Shown: positions 22,878 to 34,862, numbered from the stretch's first letter. The stretch is DNA of 64,000 nucleotides from Magnolia sinica (GCF_029962835.1 NC_080577.1:2604001-2668000), one strand, 5' to 3'. Program-made: numbers and translations. Notes: generated by a model not told the origin, from the letters alone.

Positions 22878-23070
22878 TGTTGGGGACAAAAGATACGGAG
22901 TTCGGAGACTCGGACTCTATGCCTCGGGTCGCCAAAGGATGTGTCGGATCCGAGGCATGGTTTACTGAGCCGAGACAGAAGTTGAGTCGGCTCAGACTAC
23001 ACATCAGCAATCCGGGCATGCATCGGGCCGATCTTCTTATCGGATTGGCCAGCGCAAGATAAAGCCTCAT
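22878..23070 (+). repeat. Retroelement 1: 5' part of the 3' LTR
   Basis: It begins TGTTGGGGACAAAAGATACGG and runs 193 bp, then changes abruptly to the duplicated host MITE sequence at tgtgaatata (23071). The rest of the LTR is missing on this side. It does not overlap the LTR piece at 14144-14412. Confidence 0.8.
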
Positions 23071-23530
23071 TGTGAATATAATAAATACATCATTTCGGCA
23101 GTGGGTAACTTTGATATACTTTGAACCATTCGTACAGTGCGTAGATGGAGGAGCGTCAGCGCTTTGCTTGTCTTCACACCACACGTGCTTACACCAGCTA
23201 TACAAGCAGCTGGTGTGTGGTATAACAGCCAATCCGGTTCCATCAACGTCGGCCACCTGGTAAGGGAAGCAGATTGGCTGGTGTACCAGACACCAGCTAT
23301 ATATACATGGTGTATTGACATCCAAAATTTCTATGGATCCCATCACAAGATATGTTTTATATCCAAATTGTTCATCTATTTGGCGGGCTCATCTTAAGTC
23401 TTGAGCTTAAAAATAAGACAGATCTAAAAATCAAGTAGAGCACATTGTAAAAAATAGCAGGGGATTAAACGTCTACCCTTGAAACCTTTTTTGAGTGCAT
23501 AAGTTTCAGATTGATATGAATTTTTTTTCC
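23071..23530. repeat. Right copy of the 459-bp direct duplication
   Basis: Collinear with 13685-14143, including the 20-bp-class spacer between two MITE tips. On its right it continues into the native remainder of the second MITE (to about 23750), which the left copy lacks. Confidence 0.9.
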
Positions 23531-23765
23531 TCTTCACCTATGTATATTTTACCTTATTAACAGATGGGATGAAAAACATATGTTTTGATGGGCCCTATGG
23601 ATTTTTTAGCTGTGAAAATTATTATCCTTTTTGCTATTTTCAATGTGGTCCATTGAGCTTTGGATATGATTCATTTTTTATATACTACTCTAAAATAATC
23701 TTCAAAAACGGATGAACAGCACACATATGATAAATACATCATTGTGTAGCTATATAACTTTGATC
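23531..23765. mobile_element. Right half of the MITE interrupted by retroelement 1
   Basis: Usual superfamily centre and right arm (caatgtggtccattgagctt, then aaaacggatgaacagcac). Confidence 0.6.
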
Positions 23766-23773
23766 TCATTTTA

Positions 23774-24325
23774 ACGGAAACGGATTGGCTACTCCTCCAG
23801 ACGCCAGCTATGTGGCTGGGGGTCGGTTCTTTGTGGGCCCCATCATGATGTATGTGTTTCATCCATTCCGTTCATCCATTTTTACTGGTCATTTTATGGC
23901 TTGATCCCAAAAATGAGAGGGATATAAATCTCAGGTGGACAACACCACATGAAAACAATTGTGATTTGATATCCACCATTAAAATCCTCCTAAGGCCTAC
24001 TTTATTGTTTATTTGACATCTAATCCGTTGATTAGGTCATACAGGCCCAGATGAAGGGAAAAAACAAAATTCAGATTGATCCAAAACTCTTATGACCCCC
24101 AAAATATTTCTAATTGTTGACACTTATTCAACATTGTTTCCTGTAATGTGGTCCGTTTGAGATTAGATATTACTCATTTTTGGTCTCATACCTTAAAATG
24201 AGATGTAAAAATAGATAGACAGCATGGATGAAAAACATATGTCGTGATGGGTCCACAAAGTACGGACCATCAGCCATTGGGTGGGGCTAGGGGAGTAGCC
24301 AATCCGTTTCCCATTTTAACCGTTC
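23774..24325. mobile_element. Complete foldback MITE, GGAAACGGATTGGCTACTCC tips
   Basis: The left tip and arm (ggaaacggattggctactcc, then ctttgtgggccccatcatga) are mirrored at 24225-24322 (catatgtcgtgatgggtcca, then ggagtagccaatccgtttcc). All inner superfamily blocks are in order. Confidence 0.85.
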
Positions 24326-24445
24326 GTACAACTCGGAGCTCGAGGAACGTCGGCTCTCGTCTTCACACGACACGTATCTACACCAGCTATATAATTGGTG
24401 GGTAGTACATCAGCAAATCCGCTTCCCATGGTTACGGCCGCACAT
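24326..24445. mobile_element. MITE tip fragment of the GGCTGGTGTACC type
   Basis: It resembles the first part of the 459-bp duplication: accgttcgtacaactcgg, then cttcacacgacacgt, then acaccagctatataat, then cagcaaatccgcttcc. Confidence 0.5.
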
Positions 24446-24447
24446 CA

Positions 24448-25003
24448 ACGCGGATTAGATACTGACAGGTTGAGTAGCCAGTCGGCTACTGAAGTGACGC
24501 CATGAAGTTCTATAGGCCCCACTTTGATGTATGTGTTGTATCCGCACCGTCCATTCATCTTGAGATATCATTTTAGAGTATGAACCAAAAATGAAGAGAT
24601 AAAAATCTGTAGTGGACCCCACCATAGAAAAACAGTGGGGAGAGTGATTCCCACCGTTGAAACTATCCTAAGGCCCACCATAATGTTTATTTTAAATCCA
24701 ACCTGTTAAAAAGTTAAAAAAGTCGTGAAAGAAGGTAAAACACAAATATCAGGTTGACCTAAAACTCTCTTGGCTTTTAGAAGTCTTTAATGGTGGGCAT
24801 CACTGCCCCACTGTTTTCTATGCTGGGGTCCATTGGAGCTTTGGATTTAACTCATTCTTTGGATATTACCCTAAGATTATCTCTCAAAATGGATGGACGG
24901 CGTGGATACAAAACATACATTATGGTGGGGCCAACGAAACTTAGTGACGTCACTTAAGTAGCGAGACGCGCTACTCAACCTGTCAGTAGCTAATCCGCGC
25001 CCG
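24448..25003. mobile_element. Complete foldback MITE, ACGCGGATTAG tips
   Basis: The left arm acgcggattagatactgaca, then ggttgagtagcc, then gccccactttgatgtatgtg, is mirrored at 24880-25003 (aaaacatacattatggtggg, then gctactcaacctgtcagtag, then ctaatccgcgcc). About 100-bp arms with good pairing. Confidence 0.88.
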
Positions 25004-25079
25004 CCGCACCTTCTCGAATAAGACATGAGACGCACCAAATCCGCTCCCATCAAATCTTGGCATTGTCGATGCATGTTTC

Positions 25080-26310
25080 ATTGAACTTGACACAACGTTG
25101 CGAGTTAGAGTGGAATGCGTGCTGCAACTTTTAAACATGCTTTCTGTAATTGGCTTTCAAACGACGGTTCAATCAATGCCGCCGCGTCGGACCACCACGC
25201 AGTGACAAGAATCACACTCAATGCTTCCGGTAGAAGTCTGGAGGAAATAAAATATATCACCTCATGGTCCCACATGGTCAGAAAAATCTAACCATCTATC
25301 CTATGGCCGCTAATTTGAATGGCCTGTAGTGCAATAACGATGCTGAAATGATGATCCTTACGATTGATTTCTGAAGTCTATTGTGGGCCATCGAAAATTC
25401 TCATTCATGGTCCACATTTAACTTACGTAGCATTGGTCAGAATCATTCGCCCAGTGCAATTTCCTTGCCGTGGCCAGTCTATGCCAACACGAAGAAAATG
25501 GACGTATCCGATTATCTGATCATGACTGCATGTTGGTCCCACCATGTTGATGCACGGAACCAAAATCAAGCAGTGCACTCGGATTGCAGGCCCCACGAGC
25601 TCATTGAATGTGTGCGGGTCAATCGAATCTGTTTAAACCGTCCATTACTTTGCTAGATGTGCAGCCCGCCTGACTGGACTTAATTTTGGAAAAGAGAATG
25701 AGTCCGGATCCCCAGTTGGCCAAAAGATACGACTTGCCTGCTTTTTACGTCGTTTGCTGAATAGTGATTGATCTACCTTAATCACCGATGCAATCTCACG
25801 GTCCAATTAGACTCCAACAACTACGATTTTGCTGCTTGACGCAAACAGAAGATCCGTTACATCCGTATTCAGAATGAATTTATCACGTGCGGACTGAATG
25901 ATGAGCAGGATCTCATACACGTTTAAAATTATTGGCACATGTGAGCCGCTGGGAGATGAGAAATGCAACTAGGCGGGCTCAAAATTGACAAATAAAATCC
26001 AAATTGCATCAGAAAAATGTCCTTATGCACCCACCGGTCTGTACCAAGGGTGGCCATAGTTTGGTGATCCAGACCATTGATATTGTGGACCTTACCATAG
26101 ATCGCGGACAACTCCAAAGAAATCCAAGATTGGATGTCCTGGCTTTCCAATCAGGGGCCTATGATAGACAGCTCAAAATACAGAAACTCTCGACGATAAA
26201 AGTCAATAATTAAATGGGCGCGGTCTTCAAATATGGAAGAGGTTTGTGTCTATCTCACATCTTTGGTCGGTGGTCCCGTACGGACCAACAAACCATGGGT
26301 CCCACTTGTA
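25080..26310. repeat. 1-kb dispersed non-coding repeat, copy 3 (longest)
   Basis: The uninterrupted reference for the two other copies. Landmarks: aatcacactcaatgcttccg, gtccacatttaacttacgta, gtgcagcccgcctgac, ggacttaattttggaaaaga, caccggtctgtaccaa, gtcaataattaaatgggcgc. It has a roughly 180-bp extra segment at 25700-25880 (ggatccccagttggcc to acatccgtattcag) that the other copies lack. Confidence 0.68.
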
Positions 26311-27380
26311 CAAAATGGTGCACGGTATGTACATTCTCGAGCATGAGGACTACAAAATGGCTTCTCACAAGTCCACACGCACGTGCCAAAAGCAGCCCAT
26401 CCATGCGTGCCGACATGGCACATGGTGCAAGATCCAAGCAGTCAATTACGTGGATCCTGAATGTTTAAATGATGTTGCTTAAAGTCAGGCTGGTCCACTC
26501 ATCAGATGGCAAAAATATCATAAAAATTGGACGGCTTAGAGAAACTTTTTTCTGGCCGTCCATTTGTTTCTTCAACCATGGCCTCCCTGATAAGTGGGCT
26601 AGTAGTATTTCAGGGTTAGAGCATCTTCAGAGTCAGACTCACCTCATGGACGGCTTAGATCTCATATCTGTAGATCATACCTGCAATATACATGTACCTC
26701 AATCCTGCCCATCCGAATTGTGGGTCCCATTACACGGATCATTGCTCAAGAATCACACGCTTTGGATTATCCTAACCATCCAAATCCAAGTCGTAAACCA
26801 GATGGTTGAAATTATCCCTGGGTTGTGATTTCGTAGCTATGCTCTATCCACGACAGGGCCCATGGACTAGAAAGTTGGAATCAGCCACATCCACTTATAT
26901 GGTGAACCAAATATTATTTATCAACGGCTAGATATTATTTTCTATGGTGTGGCCTGCCTGATGAATGGATGTGGCCTATTTTTGCACAAGTTGATTCTCA
27001 TGGTGGGATCAACCTAATTGGAAGGGTTGGATGTTGCAAACACATGAAAGGTTGAAGGTTATCCACTCGGTAGATGGTATGTCATCGTCCAACGCGTTGG
27101 ACAGAATGAACTTTTTGTTCACGGATTGGTTCGATATGATCTTGCAATGGCCATCCAACGCATCTGGCAACAACCCTGCCGTTCGTCGCAGATGCACGTG
27201 CATCATACTTACAAAAGATTGCTCGAAGAGGTGCTCGGGTGTCACATCCCTGCGAAATCCAGGCCGCTCATTTGGTGAACCCACCATGCACATACCCTGG
27301 CCCCAAATTAGTCAGTTCCACTCATCAGTGGGCCACCTGTGCATCAGAAAAATGCCGGGATTCCCCTCCTTTTATCCGGA
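26311..27380. other. Intergenic, no gene seen
   Basis: Mixed sequence with scattered gtgggccc and ccatccaa words. Frames of 84-122 codons are present on both strands but show no family motif or codon signature. Confidence 0.5.
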
Positions 27381-27399
27381 CTGTGATTGGCTAGTGTAG

Positions 27400-28250
27400 C
27401 AGTGGTAAAAGCTCCGTGGGTTTGATGTATGTGTTCTATCGACCATTCATTTTTCCACCCTATTTCAAGGTACCATACCAAAAATGAATTAGACCCAAGT
27501 AAGTTCTTTCGATGCTAGGTCGGATCTACTTCGAAAATTGTCAGAAAACCACCCGGTTCTCCTTTTTTCAGCTCATTTTAATACATGCGACGAAGAAATA
27601 AGCCGGCTCGAAAACCGAAATGATACATGAATGTTTCAACAGTGGTCACCAAAAATCCATTATTTCCTCTCATGTTACTCACTTTGAGTTTTGGATCCAC
27701 CTCATTTTTAGTCTCTTGTTCTAAATTGTTATCTAAAAACGCATGAACGTGGTGGATTTCTCGCAGACATAGCGGTGAGCCCCACCTAACATCGGATTAC
27801 ACCTTGATTTATTTGTTTGTCCGCTTTGTCCATCCATTTTACCAGATAGTTTTAGCACTTAAGCCCAAAAATGAATCATATAAATGTTCAAATGGACCAC
27901 ACCATGGGATGCAGTTGATTTAAATGTCTACCATTAAAAATTTCTCAAGGGCCATAGAAGTTTTGGATCAAGCTTATATTTGTATTCACCGTCCATCCAT
28001 GTCTTTATGATCTCATGAACAAGTTGGATGACAAATAAACATCACCGTGGGGCCTAGCAAGGTTTCAACATTGGAAATCATTATATTCACTGTTTTCTGT
28101 GATATGATCCACTTGATCTTTGGATATGCTTCAATTTTAGGATCAATCCCTTAAATTATATGGAAAAATGGATGGACGGCATGGATAGTACGTGTACATT
28201 TAAGGTGGGCCTAACCAAGTATATTCAGTACACTAAGAGCATACTGCGTA
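27400..28250. mobile_element. Two foldback-MITE remnants in tandem
   Basis: 27415-27780 has left-arm (tttgatgtatgtgttctatc) and right-arm (aaacgcatgaacgtggtgga) parts with a diverged centre. 27781-28230 is fuller, with the blocks gtccgctttgtccatccatt, aagttttggatcaagcttat, ggttggatgacaaataaac and aaaaatggatggacggcatg. Tips are unclear. Confidence 0.6.
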
Positions 28251-28286
28251 ACTCATTACACATTTCGATTTTCCTAACATCTCAGT

Positions 28287-29106
28287 TAGAGGTGTACACG
28301 AGTCGAACCACTTACTGACCCCAGCTCGACCACTTGTTGACCCCAACTTGAACTTGGCTCGGCTCGGTCCTCGAGCCTGACTAGCCAGCTTAGCTCGGTT
28401 CGGTTAGCAACTCAAGCCAATTCGTGCCAAGATCGAGTTGTGTTCACCCGTGCAGCATTTTCACAAACACATAATCTGCACCTTCAAAACCTTACTGTAT
28501 GTAAAACAACAGCAGTGATTTTACATGCATGTTATCAAACACCTTTTAAGCAACATAAAAATCAAAAAAAAAAAAAAAGGGTATTTTTTCATATATGTAC
28601 CTTCCTTGCCACTAACCACTTCATTGAGTCATTTCATCAAACACTTAGTGAGCAACAACAATATTAAAATAATTTGAAAATAGATAGGAGATATTTTCAA
28701 GAGAACAGGAAGAGAGGAATGGCATCAGCAGTCGGGATCAATCATTACCATTAAAGTCGACTCGGTTCGAAAGGAGGAGAGTCAGTCTAGATGATTTGAG
28801 CACAGACCGCTGGGGCTAGGGATGGGTGAACGGGTAATGGCATAAATTTTTATTTTTATTTTTTAAAGTTATATATACTTGACTCAAAAATTGAACGATG
28901 GCGTTCCGGGCTGAACCGAGTTGAGTCAAACTTAATACCGAGTTGAGTCGACTTGAACTAAGTCAAGTTCGGACTCGATTCGAAATACTCCGATCTCATT
29001 AAAATTGACTTCACTCGGCTCGAACACAATTCCAATCAGTGTTGGGTCGAGCTTTTCCAAGCTGTTCCGACGGAGCTAAAGAGCTAACTCAACTAGTGTA
29101 CACCTA
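28287..29106. mobile_element. hAT-type MITE, about 820 bp
   Basis: The ends tagaggtgtacacgagtcg and gtgtacaccta are inverted repeats of the hAT MITE type. The interior is rich in gctcgg and gagtcga words. A possible 8-bp target duplication (atctcagt and aatccagt) is imperfect, so the exact ends are uncertain. Confidence 0.65.
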
Positions 29107-29540
29107 TAATCCAGTGCACAAGGTAGGTGCAATAGGCTTTCACAGAAAATCCGCGTCCGCATGGAACCAAATCCCCCTCGACCAATGCCTGGTAGACACG
29201 TCTGGCATCTTCTCACGCCCGGCATGTGCCTGGCGTTGCTCATAAAGGGGGAATCGGAAGGGCATATGCTGCGTGGGGTAAAAAGAAGAGTCAAGAGAAA
29301 ATTGGTAGCCTTCCATTCTTCGCTGGAGTAGGAAGGAGGTGTCCAACTGATAGTGGAAGCGAATCTTGACCGTAGAAAGGAATGCGGTTCTCATCCTCCT
29401 TCAACCAAAACCCCACAAAAGATATCTTTTACGGAAACATTGTTTAAAAAGGCTATTTCCCAGATACTATTATAATTGCGGGCACCTATGTTTTTAATGT
29501 ACAAAAAGTAAGTTTTGGATGCTCTTTTTCTTTTCGGAAA
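29107..29540. other. Intergenic with one MITE-tip motif
   Basis: ggctttcacagaaaatccgc near 29136 matches the tip type of the foldback at 10040-11080. The remainder is unrecognised. Confidence 0.4.
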
Positions 29541-29936
29541 TGCTTTGATACTCTGTTAGAGTGTGATGTATGATACGCAGGCACTTGAAACTTACTTAGA
29601 TGTTGCATACTTGGAATAGATGTAATTAATTTCTACTAACTGTCCAAATATGGGCCCAGTTTAGATGTATCATGAACCAAAAAGCACGCATGTTTGATTA
29701 TCTGGCTATTGAATTGGTGGCCATTTATTGGACGGTTAAAATGGAATTATCCAATGGTCTATTTTAACAAACAAGTGTCCGCAGATCAGAGGTTAGAATC
29801 GTTCCACCAGCCTAATTTAAAAGTTAGTTTTCAACCATTCAAACGGTTTAATTTGAGTTAACATACGTTACGTGTACACGCTTTTTAGTTCCTGCGTATC
29901 AAGCGTCATACGCTGCCTGAGTACCATAGATTCACC
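29541..29936. mobile_element. TGATACTC-tip MITE, copy 1
   Basis: The left end tgatactctgttagagtg, then gatgtatgatacgcaggcac, is mirrored by gttcctgcgtatcaagcgtc, then atacgctgcctgagtacca. The inside has tgaaccaaaaagcacgc and the ggacggttaaaatgg block shared with copy 2. Confidence 0.8.
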
Positions 29937-32331
29937 CCACCTCTCTTTTTCTTTACCACACATCTTACCGTAACATGCAAAAAGCGAGTGTGGAAAAGAC
30001 ATTTTAGAAGTACATCCAGCTGCATCTGATTTATCATGCAGCCTCATCATTCATGCAAATGTAACACTTTTGTAGGCATCCGATCCATAGAAAACAGTGG
30101 GCCCCACCAATAAGATCGACTGGTACGAAGATCGGGATGGGCCATACCTTCCAGAAACTAGAAGGTTGACCTTCTGATTCAGTGTACGGGGTTGGCCCAC
30201 CTAATGAGCGGATCAGCCTGATTTTCGAGGCAGATGGTCTTTATGGTGGGCCCAACTTTTCACGGGTCAAATGTCCTGCACATGTTACACGTGGGTGGGA
30301 AAAAGGGAAATGCATGCAAAGTTACTGTAGACTCCCAGGAGTTTCAACACGTGGTTGAGGGCTCGAGTACCCATAGGTGATGAAATCCCACCACCACCAT
30401 GGCGTGAGTGTGTTGTGGTGTGTGTACGCGTGTAAAAAAAAAATTTTTAAAAAAAAATACATCGGCCTGTCGTTCATAAGTTCCCGCGCGAACCTCAATG
30501 CGAATAAAAACCGTCTGAATGTGAGGTCATTCAAGACGGGGCATCTATAAGATCCAATGGACGATCTTGATTTCCTTTGCCTGTCGAATATTCTCATTTA
30601 GACCATCGATTTTGATGAAAGCAAATCGGCGGTTGGGATCATATGTTTAGTGCAGCTTTTGTGTTACCATCCAAAATATGTCCCGAGGTGTGGACGGTTT
30701 GGATTGATGCACATAAATGCCCACGTGTCACATTTGCAGAACATCTGACCGGTCCAAAATCTGGGCCCCACCATGAAGATCAACTGTCCTGGAAATCGTG
30801 TGGTCCACCCGATGAGTGGACTCGTCTGATATTTTACCAGCTGAGCTTTGTGATGGGCCCACCGTTTAGATGGATGGTCTCAGCAGGTAAAATGTTTCAA
30901 ACCTAAAGCCGGTGGAGTCATCTGTTCTCAGAACACTTCTCATGATAACTCATTATTTGGGACCGTCCATCTTTTTGCCCATACTGTGTACGTTAACGGT
31001 CCTAATGATTCTAGTCATCTGACCAGTGTCCTCAAGGTAATCTATAAAAAAACAAAAGTATTTAACGGTCCGATAATTACTTCGTAGAAGTGAAGAAAGC
31101 TGATGGATTGGATTGTCTAATGGTATGATTTTGGAAATACAAGCCATCCATGAGAGGGCCCACTAGATGGACAATCCAGATTGAAAGAGCACCGTCCCAC
31201 GTGAGCTGTGAAGAGATGGCTGTTCCATATTCCAGTTCTCAGGGCTCTACCGTATCATGGCCAATTCACCTAATTTGAAATTTATAAGGTCCTGATCTGA
31301 TGCGGTAGTTTGTTCATTCGGAGCCTATAGTTTAGAGATCCAGGCCGTTGATCTGAAGGATCCTACGATGGACAGGCAGTGACCCAAAAAAAAATCACCT
31401 ATATCAGATGATTCAGCCTAAAAATGAACAGTTAGAAGGGGACGTGGCAACAATCCAAATAACAGCCTACGGATAGGATTGATGAGATCACCCTATCTGC
31501 AAAGTTTTTGGGCACTAATTATTCACGGAGGGTCCTATCGTCTCAATGATCCGGATCACCGGTTAGTCGTCCTTTCTCGTACCAGAGGTATCTTACGCAG
31601 GCTGCATTGAGATTTGAGTGAGGGGAGTTAATTGATACTCTGGCAGTGAGATGGTTGATACGCACATACCCATGATCTATATATGGGGCCCGCATTGTTT
31701 CAAATTAAACTGTCCCAATTGTGGGACCCACTGTGGATAGGTCATCATCCCAGAATCAGACTGGCTGAACGGTTTAGCTGCTGGTTCGGTGAACGCAACT
31801 GCAGGACTGTTAGCTCTTTTTCTTATTAATTGTGAAGTATATGCTCGGCAATATTTGGTACTTTAGTTAATGTAATTGAACTGTCCACATGCACCAACTG
31901 TTCTGACATATTAATTTGAGCTACTTGTGTGCCGCTTGTGCATTTTAATGCTGGTACGTATCTTGCGGCAGCAACTTTTTTTTACGCTTTACAATGTCGT
32001 CCTGCCGATCGCATTGACCGTGAGAATCTCGTCTTGATTTTAAGTATAGTGCTGGTGCCATGTGTTAGCTTACTAGCCATCGAATCTAGTATGGTTGGAT
32101 CAGGTGTAAACAATGAGTAACAAAATTTTATTATAGAGAGTAAATATGATACATAAATTTAGTAAATGGACAATGATTTAACTCCATCCATCCGAATGAA
32201 TGAAGACACTTCCATCAACTTTGTAACTGAAAATGTTTCATGTTAAAGAAATGGTATAGTTCCTTTAAAAGCACCATAAGTCATAATGCTCCTAATTACA
32301 TTGAGATAATTAGATAATCAAACTTGTTGAT
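29937..32331. other. Intergenic, mostly unrecognised
   Basis: Contains gtgggccc-rich pieces, a lone TGATACTC-type left end at about 31633 (tgatactctggcagtgag, then gttgatacgcac) and AT-rich sequence before element 2. No reading frame here resembles a gene. Confidence 0.5.
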
Positions 32332-33097
32332 TGAAAAAACCGGTACGTCTCCTTCCGTCCTCTCACCTGCACAAGAAGGAGACAAGGGAGACCCTGGCTA
32401 GAGCCGAGGAACCTCCGATGCTTAAGTTAGTATGATGGACGTAATAAGAGGTTTTCATGAGAGCTTTCTGCATACCTTTCACCTTAGAGGTCCCCTGTAT
32501 TTATAGGAATGAGAGGGCCCCGACGTGCAGGGATTCTTTTCCTGATTTCTCAGAGATTTAATTTTGATCTGTATTTAAACTTCATCTGATCCCGAGATCT
32601 CTGGGATCGAAGATTCTTCTACTGAATTTTTGGAACGGTATTTCTATTTACATCATCTTTTCCTTGTTTGTCTCGGTCCTAACCGACTCTGATGACGAGT
32701 GGGCCTCGGCTGACTACAAGGATAAACTATTCGCCATCTGTCGGATGAAACGGAATAAACCCGTAATCGATATCCTTTCTTAATCTGATAGCCGATTCTA
32801 TAACCGACCCAAACATGGGTTGATTTTATAGTCGATCAAGTGGCTTCTAAGCTTTGGGCCTTTATCGGTCTCTTTAGATGTTGCTTCCTCGTTTGCCAAG
32901 TCAACATTATGCATCTTATATACTTAGCCTTGTGGCTCATGACTTTGTAAGTTTCAGTCGGGACTTATTTCCCGGAACTCGAGCTAAGTCTTTCTTTTAA
33001 GCTTTTTGCTTACCTGCCTCGAATCGCCGGGCAGTGTCAGTAGAGTTAGTCCATTTCATAGCCGAGCCTTCAGACTTGTACTATTTTTTCCCCAACA
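32332..33097 (-). repeat. Retroelement 2 3' LTR
   Basis: 766 bp. On the minus strand it begins TGTTGGGGAAAAAATAG and ends with CCGGTTTTTTCA. It has a TATA box (RC of gtatttatag, 32497-32506). It is clearly similar to the other LTR over its whole length, with scattered substitutions and small indels. Confidence 0.9.
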
Positions 33098-33120
33098 GTA
33101 AGCCCCATACTCCTTGCATC
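33098..33120 (-). other. Retroelement 2 polypurine tract
   Basis: On the minus strand aaggagtatggggcttac precedes TGTTGGGG. Confidence 0.7.
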
Positions 33121-33339
33121 AACGTTGTTGACGCTATGGAGTAGAGTTATCGTTGAATCGGCTTACGCTGGGACTGACTTTATGATGGACCATTTAATGC
33201 TCGCAGGAGTGTTATGTCGTCCAGAGCACGCGACGGTTCGTCGATCGAGGTCGCACGAGCGGGTAGCCGTCGGAACGCTTCTTCCCGCTTATAGGCGCTG
33301 GACAGGTGGCGATGACGGCTGTTGCGTCGTTCGGAATGC

Positions 33340-33425
33340 GCCACGTGTTGGGCGGGAAAGTCGAAACGACTGTCGATTTGACTCGTCCTTAAATGCCCTA
33401 ACCACGTGGCGCGGCTATATAAGGA
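33340..33425 (+). promoter_or_regulatory. Retroelement 2 promoter of the antisense gene
   Basis: Two CACGTG cores (33342-33347 in gccacgtgttg and 33403-33408 in accacgtggc) are followed by TATATAA at 33416-33422. About 200 bp further is the ATG at 33624. Element 1 keeps the same order on its antisense strand. Confidence 0.65.
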
Positions 33426-33623
33426 GGAGAGGGACTCGCATTTCCTATTTCCACACGTCTTCCTTTCCCTCTGGATTCCACTGCTTTCCCGTTTTCCACC
33501 GTTTTCACTTTTTCCCCTTGGATTTTTGACTTTCGCTTCCACGTTTGCCTCATTTTCAGCCCTCTTCGCTATCTCCAGTGAGTTTCATACTCTCCCTCCC
33601 TTTCATTTTTGGTTTTGATAGCA

Positions 33624-33901
33624 ATGCACGGCTCCTCAAGCTCCCGAGAGGGAGTTTCTGGTGAAGAGGGTGAAGCGAGGCGCCTCTGAGATGTCTCGAA
33701 ATCACCTTCATTGCTGGCGGAGATGGTCGTTGGTGCCAATGAGGCTTTCCAGCACTCTGAAAGGGTGGCTGGATCCTTAGCGGAGTGTCCTATTTCTGCG
33801 AGTTCCTCCCGCGGAAGGGCGTCTCTGGCAACTGCCCCAGGCAAACCCAATCCTCCTGAGGTGGAATCGGAGGAAGAGGATGAGGATGCCGAAAGAGCCA
33901 G
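33624..33901 (+). pseudogene. Retroelement 2 antisense gene, N-terminal fragment
   Basis: It starts MHGSSSSREGVSGEEGEA and hits TGA at codon 22, most simply a CGA-to-TGA change. The same frame continues with SPSLLAEMVVGANEAF, matching SPSLLTEIAVDANAAF of element 1. It then has a Glu/Asp-rich stretch (EVESEEEDEDAE) and is cut at about 33901, where gag sequence begins. Confidence 0.75.
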
Positions 33902-34862
33902 TGATATAATCTTTCAGCAGCTCTTCCTTCTTTTGAACTATGTTGTTCAAGTATGCAGGTGGCTTCAACTTTTTCCTTCCACCAATGAAATTGGTGAGGA
34001 AGGCATTGCTGAACTCTGCAAACGAGCTAATGGACTTTGGTTTCAATTGTTTGAACCAAAGTCGAGCTATGTCGGCTAAAGTAAGGGAGAAAGCTCGGCA
34101 CATTACAGCGTTAGAGGCATCGTGCAGCTCCATATATGTCCGAAAGATTTCAATATGCTCGGTAGGATCGGTCTTACCGGTGAAGGGAGTAATCTACGGA
34201 AGATAGAATCGTTCCGGTAGTCAAGCTTGCATTATCTCTTCTATAAACGGAGATGCTTTTGCCTCGGGTCTTGTTGGATGTGCATCACGGCCTTTCTTCA
34301 TGTTAACGATCTCTTCTCGCGCTTCCCTCCTGCAGTCCTGGAGGTCAGCTTTCCAGGGTTCGTCACTATCGGTCATACCCTCAACCGGAGGCTTGTTGCG
34401 CCTCCTCCGATCTATTTCGTGTCGTAGATCAGAGGCTGGCAGCAGGGCGGTCACGGAATGAGCGGGCGTAGGCTCGGCTGGACCCTGGTGCTGACTCGGC
34501 TGAGGGACAGATCGCAGAGCGGCAGACTGAGGGTTGGCGAATTGTTGCGGAGCATTCGCCCTGCTACTATCATATTGAGGCGGAACTTGCTGGCGATGGA
34601 TTTGCTCCAGCATCTGCTTCATATAGTTCAGATCGATCATAAGCTCTTGAACTTCCTTATCTAACCGACCGTTTCCTCCGTTCCGTTGATTGTGCCTAGT
34701 CGAAACGGAGGTTGCTGGACGAGCGGCAGAACCTTGTCGGTTATCGGGTTGGTTCTGTGCCCCTTGGGATCCGTTCGTACCCAGCGGACCCTTAAGTGTC
34801 GGTGGTCCAGTAACAACGACCTCAGTAGGCTCGTTTTGAACAGTTCTTCTGGTTCTCGCCAT
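33902..34862 (-). pseudogene. Retroelement 2 gag (truncated)
   Basis: The start MARTRRTVQNEPTEV is set by similarity to element 1. It contains DLRHEIDRRRRNKPPVEG, one in-frame TGA at about 34220, then the gag core (TYMELHDASNAV, SLTLADIARLWFKQL, FAEFSNAFLTNFIGG). It ends at KEELLKDYI, where the internal deletion joins it to the antisense gene. Apart from the single stop the frame stays open, so decay is less than in element 1. Confidence 0.85.

Larger units (their letters stand above)
14144..23070 (+). mobile_element. Retroelement 1: decayed Tat-lineage Ty3/gypsy element with truncated LTRs
   Basis: The order is LTR 3' part, primer binding site, gag, protease, reverse transcriptase, RNase H, second RNase H, integrase, an antisense spliced gene, polypurine tract, LTR 5' part. 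The second RNase H and an antisense gene before the 3' LTR are known traits of plant Tat elements. The coding regions are broken by stops and frameshifts, so it cannot move by itself. LTR pieces and host flanks show an unusual arrangement described under findings. Confidence 0.9.

Noticed and set aside
14144-23070. Intact autonomous retrotransposon
   Set aside because: Multiple stops, frameshifts, a lost integrase aspartate and truncated LTRs exclude activity.
27009-27399. Overlapping frames of 94 and 122 codons on opposite strands
   Set aside because: Mutually overlapping, without motifs, in an intergenic region.
31929-32120. 63-codon hydrophobic frame
   Set aside because: No ATG start (it begins at GTG), no splice or promoter context, and no recognised family.
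33125-33542. 134-codon plus and 120-codon minus frames in element 2
   Set aside because: They lie over the promoter and leader of the antisense gene and do not match anything in element 1.
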